Assembly: GCF_025665335.1 (NCBI RefSeq)
Contig: NZ_CP106869.1
Location: forward strand, 3,498,501 to 3,562,500
Source of the DNA: Xanthomonas sp. AM6
GTDB lineage: Bacteria > Pseudomonadota > Gammaproteobacteria > Xanthomonadales > Xanthomonadaceae
Direction: 5' to 3'
Length of the DNA: 64,000 nt
Below, piece after piece: positions 22,658 through 31,756 of this stretch (the stretch's first letter is position 1; each line of letters begins with the position of its first letter). Below the pieces are notes generated by a model. That model was given only the letters and a program-made list of their open reading frames with translations, had not been told where the DNA came from and ran no database searches. The position numbers and the translations under genes were made by a program.

Positions 22658-23970
22658 GCGCCGCCCCCTCCCCCGCCGGCAAGGCGCCCGCGCGCAAGCG
22701 CAGCGCGGTGCGCTGGATGATCGTGGGCCTGATCGCGGTGGCCACGGTCATCAACTACATCGACCGCAACGCGCTGGCGGTGATGTGGCCGGCGATCTCG
22801 CAGGACATCGGCGCGACCAAGGAAGACTACGCGCTGTTGGTGACGATCTTCATGCTGTTCTACGCGGCCGGGCAGTTCGTGTTCGGGCGCCTGTTCGACA
22901 TCATCGGCACGCGCATGGGCTTCGCGCTGTCCATCGCGGTGTGGTCGATCTCGATCGCGCTGCATGCGGTGACCCACTCGATCACGTCCTTCAGCATCGT
23001 GCGGGCGATGCTCGGCATCAGCGAGGCCGGCGCCTGGCCGGGCGCGGTCAAGGCCAACGCCGAATGGTTCCCGGCGCGCGAGCGCGCGCTGGCGCAAGGC
23101 ATCTTCAACGCCGGCGCCTCGATCGGCGCGATCGTGTCGGCGCCGCTGATCGCGCTGCTGTTCCTGTGGCTGGGCTGGAAAGGCACCTTCGTGCTGGTCG
23201 GCACGCTCGGCTTCGTGTGGCTGCTGCCGTGGCTGGTGATCTACCGCGCCGGCCCGGACAGGCATCCGTGGGTGGACGCGGCCGAGCGCGCGCTGATCCT
23301 GGACGCGCCCGCCGACGGCAGCGTGTCGGACAAGCCCGCCTACCTGCCCAGCCTGCGCCAGATCATGTCGCACCGGCAGAGTTGGGGCATCGTGCTGGCG
23401 CGCTTCTTCATCGACCCGATCTGGTGGCTGTTCGTGTCGTGGCTGCCGATCTACCTGGCCGAGACCTTCCATTTCGACATCAAGCAGATCGGCGCGTTCG
23501 CCTGGGTGCCGTTCGTCGGCGCGATGCTCGGCAGCCTGTCCGGCGGCTGGCTGTCGGGCCGGCTGATCGCCGCGGGCTGGAGCGTGGACCGCGCGCGCAA
23601 ATGGACCATCACCCTGGGCGGGGCGATCATGGCCCCGGCGCTGCTCGGCGCGGTGCTCGCCGCCGATCCGACCATCGCGGTGCTGACCATCGCCGCGGTG
23701 CTGTTCGGCTTCCAGATCGCGATCGGCAACATCCAGACCCTGCCCGGCGACCTGTTCGACGGCAAGTCGGTCGGCTCGCTGGCCGGCATCGGCGGCATGG
23801 CCGCGGTCGCCGGCACGCTGATCACCACCTGGCTGGTGCCGGTGATGACCGCCCACTCCTACGCGCCGATGTTCATCCTGGTCGCCGCGCTGGTGCCGGC
23901 CTCGCTGGCCGCGCTGTGGCTGGTCACCGGCCGCATCCACAAGCTCGACGCCCACCCCGCGCGCGACTGA
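22654..23970 (+). CDS. MFS transporter for unsaturated uronate (hexuronate type)
   Basis: A 438-residue inner-membrane symporter with 12 predicted helices, of the anion:cation symporter branch to which hexuronate transporters such as ExuT belong. INYIDRNALAVMWPAI in helix 1 and GRLFDIIGTRMGF in the 2/3 loop are typical. Translation starts at the GTG at 22654, which overlaps the TGA of the PL17 gene (GTGA); no ATG of the right position exists, and the cytoplasmic Lys/Arg-rich N-terminus (KAPARKRSAVRW) fits. In this context it should carry the PL17 product (DEH) or similar uronates across the inner membrane. The substrate is inferred from position. Confidence 0.92.
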   Translation: MSAAPSPAGKAPARKRSAVRWMIVGLIAVATVINYIDRNALAVMWPAISQDIGATKEDYALLVTIFMLFYAAGQFVFGRLFDIIGTRMGFALSIAVWSISIALHAVTHSITSFSIVRAMLGISEAGAWPGAVKANAEWFPARERALAQGIFNAGASIGAIVSAPLIALLFLWLGWKGTFVLVGTLGFVWLLPWLVIYRAGPDRHPWVDAAERALILDAPADGSVSDKPAYLPSLRQIMSHRQSWGIVLARFFIDPIWWLFVSWLPIYLAETFHFDIKQIGAFAWVPFVGAMLGSLSGGWLSGRLIAAGWSVDRARKWTITLGGAIMAPALLGAVLAADPTIAVLTIAAVLFGFQIAIGNIQTLPGDLFDGKSVGSLAGIGGMAAVAGTLITTWLVPVMTAHSYAPMFILVAALVPASLAALWLVTGRIHKLDAHPARD

Positions 23971-24015
23971 TCGCGCTCCTCTTTCCGTTCCCCCCACAAC
24001 AAGGACTCATCGCTC

Positions 24016-24768
24016 ATGCAATTCAAAGACAAGGTGGCCATCGTCACCGGTGGCGGCCGCGACATCGGCCGCGAAGTGTCGCTGAAGCTGGCCGCGGCCG
24101 GCGCCAAGGTGTGCATCAACTACGCCAACGACGCGGCCAGCGCCGAGGAAACGCTGCGCCAGATCCAGGCCGCCGGCGGCCAGGCGATCGTGCACCGCGC
24201 CGATGCCGCCGACGCGCAGGGCGTGGCGGGACTGGTCGCGGCGACGCAGCAGGCGTTCGGCCAGCGCATCGACATCCTGGTCAACGTCGCCGGCGGCATG
24301 GTCGCGCGCAAGCCGCTGGCCGACATCGACGAAGCCTTCTTCCACCAGGTGATGGACCTCAACCTCAAGTCGGTGTACCTGACCACCCAGGCGGTGGCCC
24401 CGCACATGGCCGAAGGCGGCGCGATCGTCAACTTCGCCTCGCTGGCCGGGCGCGACGGCGGCGGTCCGGGCGCGGCGATCTACGCCACCGCCAAGGCCGC
24501 GGTGATGACCTTCTCGCGGGCCATGGCCAAGGAACTGGGACCGCGCGGCATCCGCGTCAACGCGCTGTGCTGCGGCATGATCGCCACCCGCTTCCACGAC
24601 GACTTCACCAAGCCGGAAGTGCGCGCCTTCGTCGCCAACGCCACCCCGCTGCGCCGCGAAGGCCGCGCCGCCGAAGCCGCCGATGCGGCGGTGTACCTGG
24701 CCTCGGATGCGGCCAGCTTCATCAACGGCGCCAACCTCGACGTCAACGGCGGCGTGTATTTTTCCTGA
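24016..24768 (+). CDS. SDR-family DEH reductase (predicted)
   Basis: A 250-residue cytoplasmic short-chain dehydrogenase. The cofactor loop is TGGGRDIG (11-18), the catalytic residues are Ser142, Tyr156 and Lys160 (YATAK), and the Asn of LVNVAGG and the C-terminal GANLDVNGGVYF are typical. Placed between the uronate transporter and a KDG-kinase-like gene, it most probably reduces DEH from alginate to 2-keto-3-deoxygluconate with NAD(P)H, the role known for SDR enzymes in other alginate loci. The gap after the transporter is 45 bp with AAGGA before the ATG. Specificity and cofactor choice are inference; the SDR assignment itself is sure. Confidence 0.9.
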   Translation: MQFKDKVAIVTGGGRDIGREVSLKLAAAGAKVCINYANDAASAEETLRQIQAAGGQAIVHRADAADAQGVAGLVAATQQAFGQRIDILVNVAGGMVARKPLADIDEAFFHQVMDLNLKSVYLTTQAVAPHMAEGGAIVNFASLAGRDGGGPGAAIYATAKAAVMTFSRAMAKELGPRGIRVNALCCGMIATRFHDDFTKPEVRAFVANATPLRREGRAAEAADAAVYLASDAASFINGANLDVNGGVYFS

Positions 24769-24790
24769 CCCCAGCGCGTAGGAGCACGTC

Positions 24791-26059
24791 ATGTTCGGTA
24801 GCAGCCTGCCGCGCGCAAGCCGGCCACACACGGATCGGCCCGCCGGCATGCGGGCATCGCAGCGCGCGCCCAGACGCAGCCCGCTGCGGCGATGGATCGC
24901 CGCGGCTGCGCTGGCGTGGATGCTGGCCACCCCGGCATTGGCGCAACCGGCGCAGCACTGGGTGCCGGCCTGGACCGCGTCGCCGGCGCCGGACCGGCTC
25001 GACGGCACGCCCGAGGCGCCGCTGCAGTTCGCCGACCAGACCGTGCGCCAGGACATGCGCCTGGGCATCGCCGCGCAGGCGCTGCGCTTTCGCATCAGCA
25101 ACGAACTCGGCGCGCAGCCCTTGAAGATCGGCGCGGCGTCGGCGCGCATCGCCGGCAGCGGCCAGCCGGCGCTGCCGGTGCTGTTCGACGGCCGCGCCGA
25201 GATCGTCCTGCCGCCCGGCGCGGTGTTGCTCAGCGACCCGGTAGCGCTGCGCGCGCCGGCCTTCGCCGACGTGGCGCTGAGCCTGTACTTCCCCGAGCCG
25301 ACCCGCCCGGCGGTGCGGCGCACGCCGCTGCGCGTGGCCGCCGGCAAGGCCGAGGTGGGCGACCAGGTCGCGCTGAGCTACCGCCAGAACGTGGTGTCGG
25401 CGGTGTACGCCGAAACCGCGCAGCAGCCGGCCGTGGTGGTGGCGCTGGGCGATTCGATCACCGAGGGCGCCACCGCCAGCCGCGGCAGCCACGGCGACTG
25501 GCCGGCGCTGCTGGCCAGGCGCCTGGACCAGGCCTGCCCCGGGCGCGTGGTGGTGCTCAACGCCGGCATCAGCGGCAACAAGCTGCTCGACCAGGGCCGC
25601 AGCCCCAGCGCGATCGCGCGCCTGGACCGCGACGTGCTGTCGCTGCCCGGGGTCACCCACGTGGTGCTGTTCGAGGGCATCAACGACATCCGCCACAACG
25701 GCGCGCCCAACTTCGTGCCCGGCCGCAACGCCGAGGACATGCGGCTGGGCTACCGGCAGATCGTCGCGCGGCTGCAGCAGCACGGCATCGCCACCATCGG
25801 CGCGACGCTGACCCCGTTCGGCGCATCCGAACGCTACGAACCGGTCTCCGCCGCCACCCGCCAGGCGGTGAACGCCTTCATCCGCGACGGCAAGGCGTTC
25901 TCCGCGGTGATCGATTTCGACGCGACCCTGCGCATGCCCGACAACCCCGAATCGCTGCCGGCCGCGATCACCCGCGACCACCTGCACCCCAACGACGCGG
26001 GCTACGCGCGCATGGCCGACGCCATCGACCTGTCGCTGTTCGGCTGCAAGGCCCGATGA
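24791..26059 (+). CDS. Secreted SGNH/GDSL-family esterase
   Basis: A 422-residue exported hydrolase. A long basic n-region precedes the hydrophobic signal (IAAAALAWMLATPALAQ). After an N-terminal beta-sandwich-like part (about 55-205) comes the SGNH domain: block I GDSITEG with Ser222, block II NAGISGNK, block III GINDI and block V DHLHPND giving Asp396/His399. Such enzymes deacylate carbohydrates. Within this alginate operon I infer that it could remove O-acetyl groups from acetylated bacterial alginate so that the lyases can act; family members in pectin and xylan loci play similar parts. Start at 24791 with GGAG upstream; an internal ATG at 24848 is a possible alternative. Confidence 0.85.
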   Translation: MFGSSLPRASRPHTDRPAGMRASQRAPRRSPLRRWIAAAALAWMLATPALAQPAQHWVPAWTASPAPDRLDGTPEAPLQFADQTVRQDMRLGIAAQALRFRISNELGAQPLKIGAASARIAGSGQPALPVLFDGRAEIVLPPGAVLLSDPVALRAPAFADVALSLYFPEPTRPAVRRTPLRVAAGKAEVGDQVALSYRQNVVSAVYAETAQQPAVVVALGDSITEGATASRGSHGDWPALLARRLDQACPGRVVVLNAGISGNKLLDQGRSPSAIARLDRDVLSLPGVTHVVLFEGINDIRHNGAPNFVPGRNAEDMRLGYRQIVARLQQHGIATIGATLTPFGASERYEPVSAATRQAVNAFIRDGKAFSAVIDFDATLRMPDNPESLPAAITRDHLHPNDAGYARMADAIDLSLFGCKAR

Positions 26060-27168
26060 GCGCGGCGCCGGCCGATCCCGCCTTCGCCGCCCTGCCCGCC
26101 CCGCGCCGCTGGGATTGCGCGGCGCTGGGCGAGGTGATGCTGCGATTCGACCCGGGCGAGGAGCGCATCCGCGCCGCGCGCCGGTTCCGCGTGTGGGAAG
26201 GCGGCGGCGAGTACAACGTCGCGCGCGGCCTGCGCAAGACCTTCGGCCGCTCCAGCGTCGCGCTGACCGCGCTGCCGCGCAACGAACTGGGCCTGCTCGC
26301 CGAGGACCTGATCCTGCAGGGCGGCTGCGACACCGCGCACCTGGTATGGCGCGACTACGACGGCATCGGCCGCAACACGCGCATGGGCCTGAACTTCACC
26401 GAGCGCGGCTTCGGCGTGCGCGCCGCGCTGGGCGTGTCCGACCGCGCGTATTCGGCCGCCGCGCAGCTGCGCCCGGAGGAGTTCGACTGGCCGGCGCTGT
26501 TCGGCGACGACGGCGCACGCTGGCTGCACACCGGCGGCATCTTCGCCGCGCTGTCCGAAACCACCGCGCAGACCGCGATCGCCGCGGTGCAGGCCGCGCG
26601 CCGCCACGGCGCACTGGTGTCCTACGACCTGAACTACCGCGCCAGCCTGTGGAACAGCCATCCCGACCCGGACGCGGCGCGCCAGGTCAACCAGCGCATC
26701 GTCGCCGAATGCGACCTGCTGATCGGCGACGAGTATTCCTTCGCCGGCTGCCTGGGCCTGGACATGCACGGCGTCGGCCAGCGCAGCACGCCGATGGACC
26801 CGGCCCCGGCCGAGGCCGCCGCGCGGCTGGCGCTGCAGCGCTATCCGCAGCTGCAGGCGGTGGCGTTCCCGCTGCGCGATGCGCACTCGGCCTCGCGCAA
26901 CCACTGGGCCGGCGTGCTGCACACACGCCAGGCCAGCTACCGCTCGGTCGCACGCGAGCTGGACATCCTCGACCGCGTCGGCGGCGGCGACGCCTTCGTC
27001 TCCGGCCTGATCCACGGCCTGCTGTGCGGCGCCGGCCCGCAGGCGGCGATCGACTGTGCCGCCGCGCACGGTGCGCTGGCGATGACCACGCCGGGCGATA
27101 ACGCAATGGTCGCGCAGGCCGAAGTGGAAGCGCTGATGCGCGGCGAAGGCGCGGCGGCGCGGCGCTGA
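26056..27168 (+). CDS. kdgK: 2-keto-3-deoxygluconate kinase, PfkB family
   Basis: A 370-residue ribokinase-fold sugar kinase predicted to phosphorylate KDG to KDPG, the entry to the lower Entner-Doudoroff pathway. Seen: GEVMLRFDPG near the N-terminus, the WEGGGEYNVARGL substrate-binding stretch (an unusual Gly/Glu-rich form found in the KDG-kinase branch), VSYDLNYRASLW, and the PfkB signature DRVGGGDAF with catalytic Asp312. Its ATG overlaps the esterase stop codon by four bases. It completes the alginate-to-KDPG route within one locus; the aldolase (eda) is not in this window. The sequence would also fit another sugar-acid kinase, but the context makes KDG by far the best substrate. Confidence 0.9.
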   Translation: MSAAPADPAFAALPAPRRWDCAALGEVMLRFDPGEERIRAARRFRVWEGGGEYNVARGLRKTFGRSSVALTALPRNELGLLAEDLILQGGCDTAHLVWRDYDGIGRNTRMGLNFTERGFGVRAALGVSDRAYSAAAQLRPEEFDWPALFGDDGARWLHTGGIFAALSETTAQTAIAAVQAARRHGALVSYDLNYRASLWNSHPDPDAARQVNQRIVAECDLLIGDEYSFAGCLGLDMHGVGQRSTPMDPAPAEAAARLALQRYPQLQAVAFPLRDAHSASRNHWAGVLHTRQASYRSVARELDILDRVGGGDAFVSGLIHGLLCGAGPQAAIDCAAAHGALAMTTPGDNAMVAQAEVEALMRGEGAAARR

Positions 27169-27566
27169 CCGCGGGCGCCGGGCGCCCGTGCCCGCGCAGG
27201 CATGCCGCTGCGCGCCATTCCAGTTCCCGGCGCGGCACGATCGCGGAGATCGCCGGCGAGTCCAGGTCGAATGCAGCCGGCTGCGCCTGCATGGATTGAG
27301 GATCGGGATTCGGGATTGGCAAATGCGTTGAGCGTTGGCTATCCACGTTTTGCGTGGCGCCGGCCGCGGATGTCGAATCCCGGCTGCACCAGCGGCCGCG
27401 CTCCGTTAGGCTGTCGGTCAACGCAACCACGCTCGCTGTCGATGAGTTCGCAATACGTCCAGACCCTCCGCTGCGCGATCGCAGTGCTACCACGCCCTCC
27501 GCGTCGCCTCGCACGACGCGCGGGCGCCGGCCGCAACGCGACCGGAACCGGCGAACGGGCCGGGCG
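27169..27566. other. Intergenic region after the alginate operon
   Basis: About 400 bp without a supportable gene. Immediately after the kinase stop there is a GC-rich self-complementary stretch (GGGCGCCGGGCGCCC) that could form a hairpin but lacks a T-tract. Confidence 0.4.
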
Positions 27567-27869
27567 ATGACCGGGACCGTGTTGGACGTGCTGGACCATG
27601 CGCCGCACGACTGGTATCTGCTGCGCTCGGCCGAGGACTACTTTCTCGACCTGAACTGCAGTGCGTCATGGCTGGGCTATTCGCTGCTGTTCCGGCTCGA
27701 CGCCGGCGAACGCGCCGACGTGCTGGCCGGCGGACACGCCGCCTGCAATGCGCTGGCCGAACGCCTGCGCGGCACCGCCTCGCCCGGCCATCCGCGCGAT
27801 CTCTCCCGCGAGTATGGCGACGCGGTGCTCGACGCCATCGCCCGCTGGCGCAAGGGCGTCGAAGCGTAG
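27567..27869 (+). CDS. Small conserved-looking hypothetical protein
   Basis: A 100-residue soluble protein with no family I recognise. The stretch DWYLLRSAEDYFLDLNCSAS followed by LGYSLLFRLD reads like a folded small domain, and the C-terminus (REYGDAVLDAIARWRKGVE) is a regular amphipathic helix. The ATG at 27567 was chosen as the first after the low-complexity upstream part; the open frame extends further but that part looks non-coding. No signal peptide. It may be a Xanthomonas-restricted protein. Confidence 0.6.
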   Translation: MTGTVLDVLDHAPHDWYLLRSAEDYFLDLNCSASWLGYSLLFRLDAGERADVLAGGHAACNALAERLRGTASPGHPRDLSREYGDAVLDAIARWRKGVEA

Positions 27870-28127
27870 CGCCTGACGCGCATGTGCCGGTGGCGATGCT
27901 TGGCCACCACGCATTCTCCCGACGCCAGCGCCGCGCACCGGGTCGGTGAACCGCCGCTGCTCTTGCGGACCTGGTGCACACGATCCAGGAAACCAGCGCC
28001 GTCGGGGCCCGCATGGTCGCGACGACCCGGCGATGCGACAGCCTCGGCGCCATACCGGCATCGGCCCACGCCGGGTTGCTGCCGGCGCCTTGGATTAGCA
28101 TAGGAAGCCCCGCCCGCGACCCTCGCC

Positions 28128-28478
28128 ATGCCCGACAGCCTCCACGACCTCCAAGCCGCCCAGCGCGCGTTCGCCGACGAGCGCGACTGGGGCCAGTTCC
28201 ATACCCCGCGCAACCTGGCCGCGGCGCTATCGGTGGAGGCGTCGGAACTGCTGGAACATTTCCAGTGGCTCACCGACGAGCAGAGCCGGCACTTGCCGGA
28301 CGACAAGAAGGCCCAGGTCGGCAGCGAAGTGGCCGACGTGCTGCTGTACCTGCTCCAGCTCTGCGACAAGCTGGGCATCGACCCGATCGAGGCCGCGCGG
28401 CAGAAGATGCAGGTGAATGCGAAGAAGTATCCGGTGGAGCGCGCCAAGGGGCGCATCACCAAATACACCGAGCTCTGA
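28128..28478 (+). CDS. MazG-like nucleotide pyrophosphohydrolase
   Basis: A 116-residue all-alpha NTP pyrophosphatase of the short MazG/RS21-C6 type, which hydrolyses (d)NTPs, often dCTP or modified nucleotides, to the monophosphate and PPi. The Mg-binding ExxE..ExxD pattern is present: Glu37/Glu40 in VEASEL and Glu67/Asp70 in SEVADVL. The WGQFHTPRNLAAALS segment is also characteristic. It stands alone and converges on the histone-like gene. Likely role: nucleotide-pool cleaning; substrate not determined. Confidence 0.9.
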   Translation: MPDSLHDLQAAQRAFADERDWGQFHTPRNLAAALSVEASELLEHFQWLTDEQSRHLPDDKKAQVGSEVADVLLYLLQLCDKLGIDPIEAARQKMQVNAKKYPVERAKGRITKYTEL

Positions 28479-28573
28479 GCCTCCGCCCGCGCGCCGGATC
28501 GCGATCGGCTGCCGGATCGCGATGCGCGGCCGGCGACCGGCGCTGCGGCCGCCGGCCTGCGCGGTCCGCAGGC

Positions 28574-29329
28574 TCAGCGCCCGGCCTTCCTGGTCGCACG
28601 CTTGGTGCCGGCCGATTTCCTGGCCGTGCTCTTCTTCGCGGCGGACTTCCTGGAAGCCGTCTTCTTCGTAGTCGTCTTGCGGGCAGGGGCCTTCTTCGTT
28701 GCCGTCTTCCTGGTCGCCGTCTTCTTGGCGGCGGTCTTCTTCGATGCTGTCTTCTTGGTAGCGGCTTTCTTGGTGGCAGTCTTCTTCGCCGCCGTCTTCC
28801 TGCCCGAAGCCGTCTTCGCAGTCTTCTTCGCCGCGCCGCCGCGGGTCGCTGCCGCCTTCTTGGCCGCGGCCTTGCGCACGGTCGCTCCCTTGGTCTGCGC
28901 CGCCTTCTTCGCCGCAGCCGAGCGGCTGGACGCGGTGCGCTTGCTGGCCGCCTTCTTGGCCTGCGACGACAGCGCCTTCTTGCCCACCGTCTGCGTGGCG
29001 GTCTTGCCCTTGCTCGCGGTCTTGAGCGCCTTCTTGGCGCCACGCGAACGCGTCGGCGACGGCTTGTTCTTGCTGGCGCCCTTGCTCTGTTCCTTGGCCA
29101 CCTTCTTCTTGGTCGCCTTGGACGCGGTCTTCGACGCGCCGGTCTTGACCCCGGCGCGGCGCGCCTTGGACAGGCCGATGGCGATCGCCTGCTTGGTCGA
29201 TTTCACCTCGGTCTTGCCCTCGCGTACCCGGTCGATCTCCTCGCGGACGAATTCGCCGGCCTGGGTGCTGCCGGACTTGCCCTCGCGCTTGTCGCGCTTG
29301 GCGCGGGCGGTGGTGGATTGCGTTGGCAT
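28574..29329 (-). CDS. Histone H1-like Lys/Ala-rich DUF6496-type protein
   Basis: A 251-residue, extremely basic protein. Residues 1-60 form a small conserved part (QAGEFVREEIDRVREGKTEVKSTKQAIAIGLSKARRAG) of the type called DUF6496; from about 65 to the end it is low-complexity KKTA/AKKT/KKAA repeats like the C-terminal tail of histone H1 or bacterial Hc1/AlgP. This composition predicts DNA or RNA binding through charge neutralisation. AAGGAG-like ribosome site (AGGAG) 6-7 bases before the ATG. The tail is coded by near-repetitive DNA, so its length probably varies among strains. Specific function unknown. Confidence 0.88.
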   Translation of the reverse strand: MPTQSTTARAKRDKREGKSGSTQAGEFVREEIDRVREGKTEVKSTKQAIAIGLSKARRAGVKTGASKTASKATKKKVAKEQSKGASKNKPSPTRSRGAKKALKTASKGKTATQTVGKKALSSQAKKAASKRTASSRSAAAKKAAQTKGATVRKAAAKKAAATRGGAAKKTAKTASGRKTAAKKTATKKAATKKTASKKTAAKKTATRKTATKKAPARKTTTKKTASRKSAAKKSTARKSAGTKRATRKAGR

Positions 29330-29871
29330 GGCGTTCTCCTGCAGTCGGCCACAAGCGGCCGTCGCAGCAGGTGTAGCAATCGGAAAGTAAACAATCGGCA
29401 TACGCCATGCGAAGCCGATGTACAGCGCGCGCTTTGCCGGGCCGCGCTGGACCCGACGGCAGACGTCGCCGACAACTGACCACCGCCATCGTGGGAGGGC
29501 CGTGGCGCACACAACACTGGCGCCGACACCGCCGCGTGCGTGCGCCGAAGAGCACACCGCAATGCACCGGAAGGGCGAGGCGCATGCACAATCGAAAGTG
29601 CGGCGCCCAGCCTGGATGCGGCTCATCCTGTGGTTCGCGCTGTTCGCGATGCGGATCCGCACCATCGCGGCGGTGACGCGGACGCACCATGGCGCCAGCG
29701 ATACCGCCGACGGCGTACAACAACGGCGCCGACCAACGTGGGGATGCCCTCTGGCGGAACGGCAATGCGCCCAGGCGTTCGCCCGCCCGGATGCGGTCGC
29801 CACCTGCACGGCGGCGCCACGCCGCCGTGCCTGGCTGCCAGCTGCCGTGATCGCATCCGCCGCCGGTGCTA
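29330..29871. other. Intergenic region upstream of the histone-like gene
   Basis: About 540 bp between two leftward genes. Open frames exist but none reads as a protein. It must contain the promoter of the histone-like gene; an AT-richer stretch near 29375-29400 (GTAGCAATCGGAAAGTAAAC) is the likeliest position. Confidence 0.4.
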
Positions 29872-31305
29872 CTACCCGCGCACGCGCCGCGGCACGCCGG
29901 CATCGACATCGGCATCGGCGGCCTCGTCCGCCGGGGCCGGCTCCCAACCGAACACGCTGCGCCCGCCATAGCGATGCGATTGGCGCCGTTCTTCGGCGAT
30001 CAACGCCTCCACCGACGGCCCGCGCGCCTGCGGCTCGAGCAGGCGCGCCTGCGCGTCCAGCCGGCGGATCGCTTCCAGTTTTTCCTCGCGGCCCAGCTTG
30101 GCCTGCGTCACCGCGGTCTTCAGCACGTCGATGGTGTGGTCGTAGACGCGGGTCGGCACCGGAAACGGATGCCGGTCCTTGCCGCCGTGCGCCATCGAGA
30201 ACCGCGCCGGATCGGTGAAGCGGCACGGCGTGCCGTGCAGCACCTCCGCCACCAGCGCCAGCGCGCGCACGGTACGCGCGCCGACGCCCGGCACCTGCAG
30301 CAGTTCGGTGAAATCCTGCGGCCCGCATTCGGCCGCCGCGGCCAGGTTGGCGTGCAGGCGCCGGGTCACGATGTCGCTGCCGCGCACCTCGTGGTGGTCC
30401 GGCAGCGACAGGTGCGGCAACCCGGTCGGCATGCGCGCCGGCGCCGCGTCGGGCGTGGCGGCGAACAGGTCGCCGCTCGGCGCGAACAGCGCATCGGCGG
30501 CCGAAGGATGCGCGCGCGGTGCAGCGGCGGCCTTTGTCGCTTGCGACGTGCGTGCGCCCGTGGCACGCGGTGCGGACGCCGACACGTTCGCCGAGGACGC
30601 CTGCACCGCAGCGTACTCCCGCGCGATCCGGTCCGGCCCCAGCGCCTGCAGCAGATCCACCTGCGCCAGCCGCGACGCCGCCGCGCGATGGTCGGCGAGG
30701 TTGACGATGCGGCCCTGCCCCGGCCCGTCGATCGCCGCATGCGGCGCATCGACGAAGCTGGTCAACCCTTCGGACAGCCAGTGATAGCGCCGCGCCTGCT
30801 TGCTGGCCCCGTTCATGCCCTGCTGCACCACCACCCACTGCCCGTCGTCGCTGACGATGAAACCGTGCAGGTACAGATCGAAACCGTCCTGCACCGCGGC
30901 GCTGTCCACCTTCGCCACCAGCCGGCTGGCGCGCGCCAGGCCCGCGCCGTCCAGCCCGGTGCGTTCGCCCACCGCGCACAACTCGTCCGGCGTGGCGCGC
31001 GAATGCCGCCCGCGCCCGCCGCAGACGTGGATGCCCAGCTCGCCGGACAGCGGCGTCAGCCCGCGCTTGAGCGCACCCAGCACGCTGGTGGTGATGCCGG
31101 AGGAATGCCAGTCCATGCCCATCACCGCACCGAAGGACTGGAACCAGAACGGATGCGCCAGGCGCCGCAGCAGTTCGTCGCGGCCATAGCTGTGCACGAT
31201 GGCCTGGCACATCACCGCCCCGAGCCGGGTCATGCGCTCGCCCAGCCACTGCGGCACGCGGCCGCCATGCAGGGGCAGATCGGCGCTGCCGGAACGTCGG
31301 CTCAT
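29872..31305 (-). CDS. DUF763 family protein
   Basis: A 477-residue protein of a family spread through bacteria and archaea whose biochemical role is not known to me. The N-terminal half (SGSADLPLHGGRVPQWLGERMTRLG, then HPFWFQSFGAVMGMDWHSSGITTS, DLYLHGFIVSDDGQWVVVQQGMN and YHWLSEGL) is the family core. After a variable Ala/Pro-rich linker (about 285-330) comes a helix-hairpin-helix-like stretch (LLQVPGVGARTVRALALVAEVLHGTP), suggesting nucleic-acid contact, and a coiled C-terminus. The ATG at 31305 has GGAG 9 bases upstream and begins the conserved part. No signal or membrane segments; monocistronic. Confidence 0.85.
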   Translation of the reverse strand: MSRRSGSADLPLHGGRVPQWLGERMTRLGAVMCQAIVHSYGRDELLRRLAHPFWFQSFGAVMGMDWHSSGITTSVLGALKRGLTPLSGELGIHVCGGRGRHSRATPDELCAVGERTGLDGAGLARASRLVAKVDSAAVQDGFDLYLHGFIVSDDGQWVVVQQGMNGASKQARRYHWLSEGLTSFVDAPHAAIDGPGQGRIVNLADHRAAASRLAQVDLLQALGPDRIAREYAAVQASSANVSASAPRATGARTSQATKAAAAPRAHPSAADALFAPSGDLFAATPDAAPARMPTGLPHLSLPDHHEVRGSDIVTRRLHANLAAAAECGPQDFTELLQVPGVGARTVRALALVAEVLHGTPCRFTDPARFSMAHGGKDRHPFPVPTRVYDHTIDVLKTAVTQAKLGREEKLEAIRRLDAQARLLEPQARGPSVEALIAEERRQSHRYGGRSVFGWEPAPADEAADADVDAGVPRRVRG

Positions 31306-31756
31306 GCGTGGAACTCCGGAGAAAAACGGATCGCCAGCGTAGCCAGCCCGCGTCTCATCGCGCGACTCGGCGGCCCTGGCGAGGCTGAGCGATTCAGCGA
31401 GGAAGTCGCGCGCTCCCCACCACCATCCAGTCGGGCCGAAGCTCCTCCCATAGCGCACCAGCCGGCTCGCCACAGCCCCTTTGTGGGAGCGGCTTCAGTC
31501 GCGACGAGCGAAGCGGTGAATCACTCGGCTTCGAACAGCACCGGGGCTGATTCCCTCCCACAGCGCACCCGGCCAGTTCGCCGCGGCTCTTGCAGGAGCG
31601 GCTTCAGCCGCGACGCGCGAAGTAGTGCACTCGACGGCTTCGGCCAGGGTCCGGGGTCGAAGATCCCTTGGCTGGAACAAAAATCCACAGCACAGATCGA
31701 TGATTCCGGCACTCCACCGGCCCAGCCGCTGCCGCGCTCCTCAACCATCGCCGCGC
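31306..31756. repeat. Intergenic region with two REP elements
   Basis: Two direct copies of the 24-bp REP core (TGTGGGAGCGGCTTCAGTCG and TGCAGGAGCGGCTTCAGCCG, each followed by CGAC) lie at 31482-31505 and 31591-31614, 109 bp apart. No gene is supported in the 450 bp. Confidence 0.7.
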
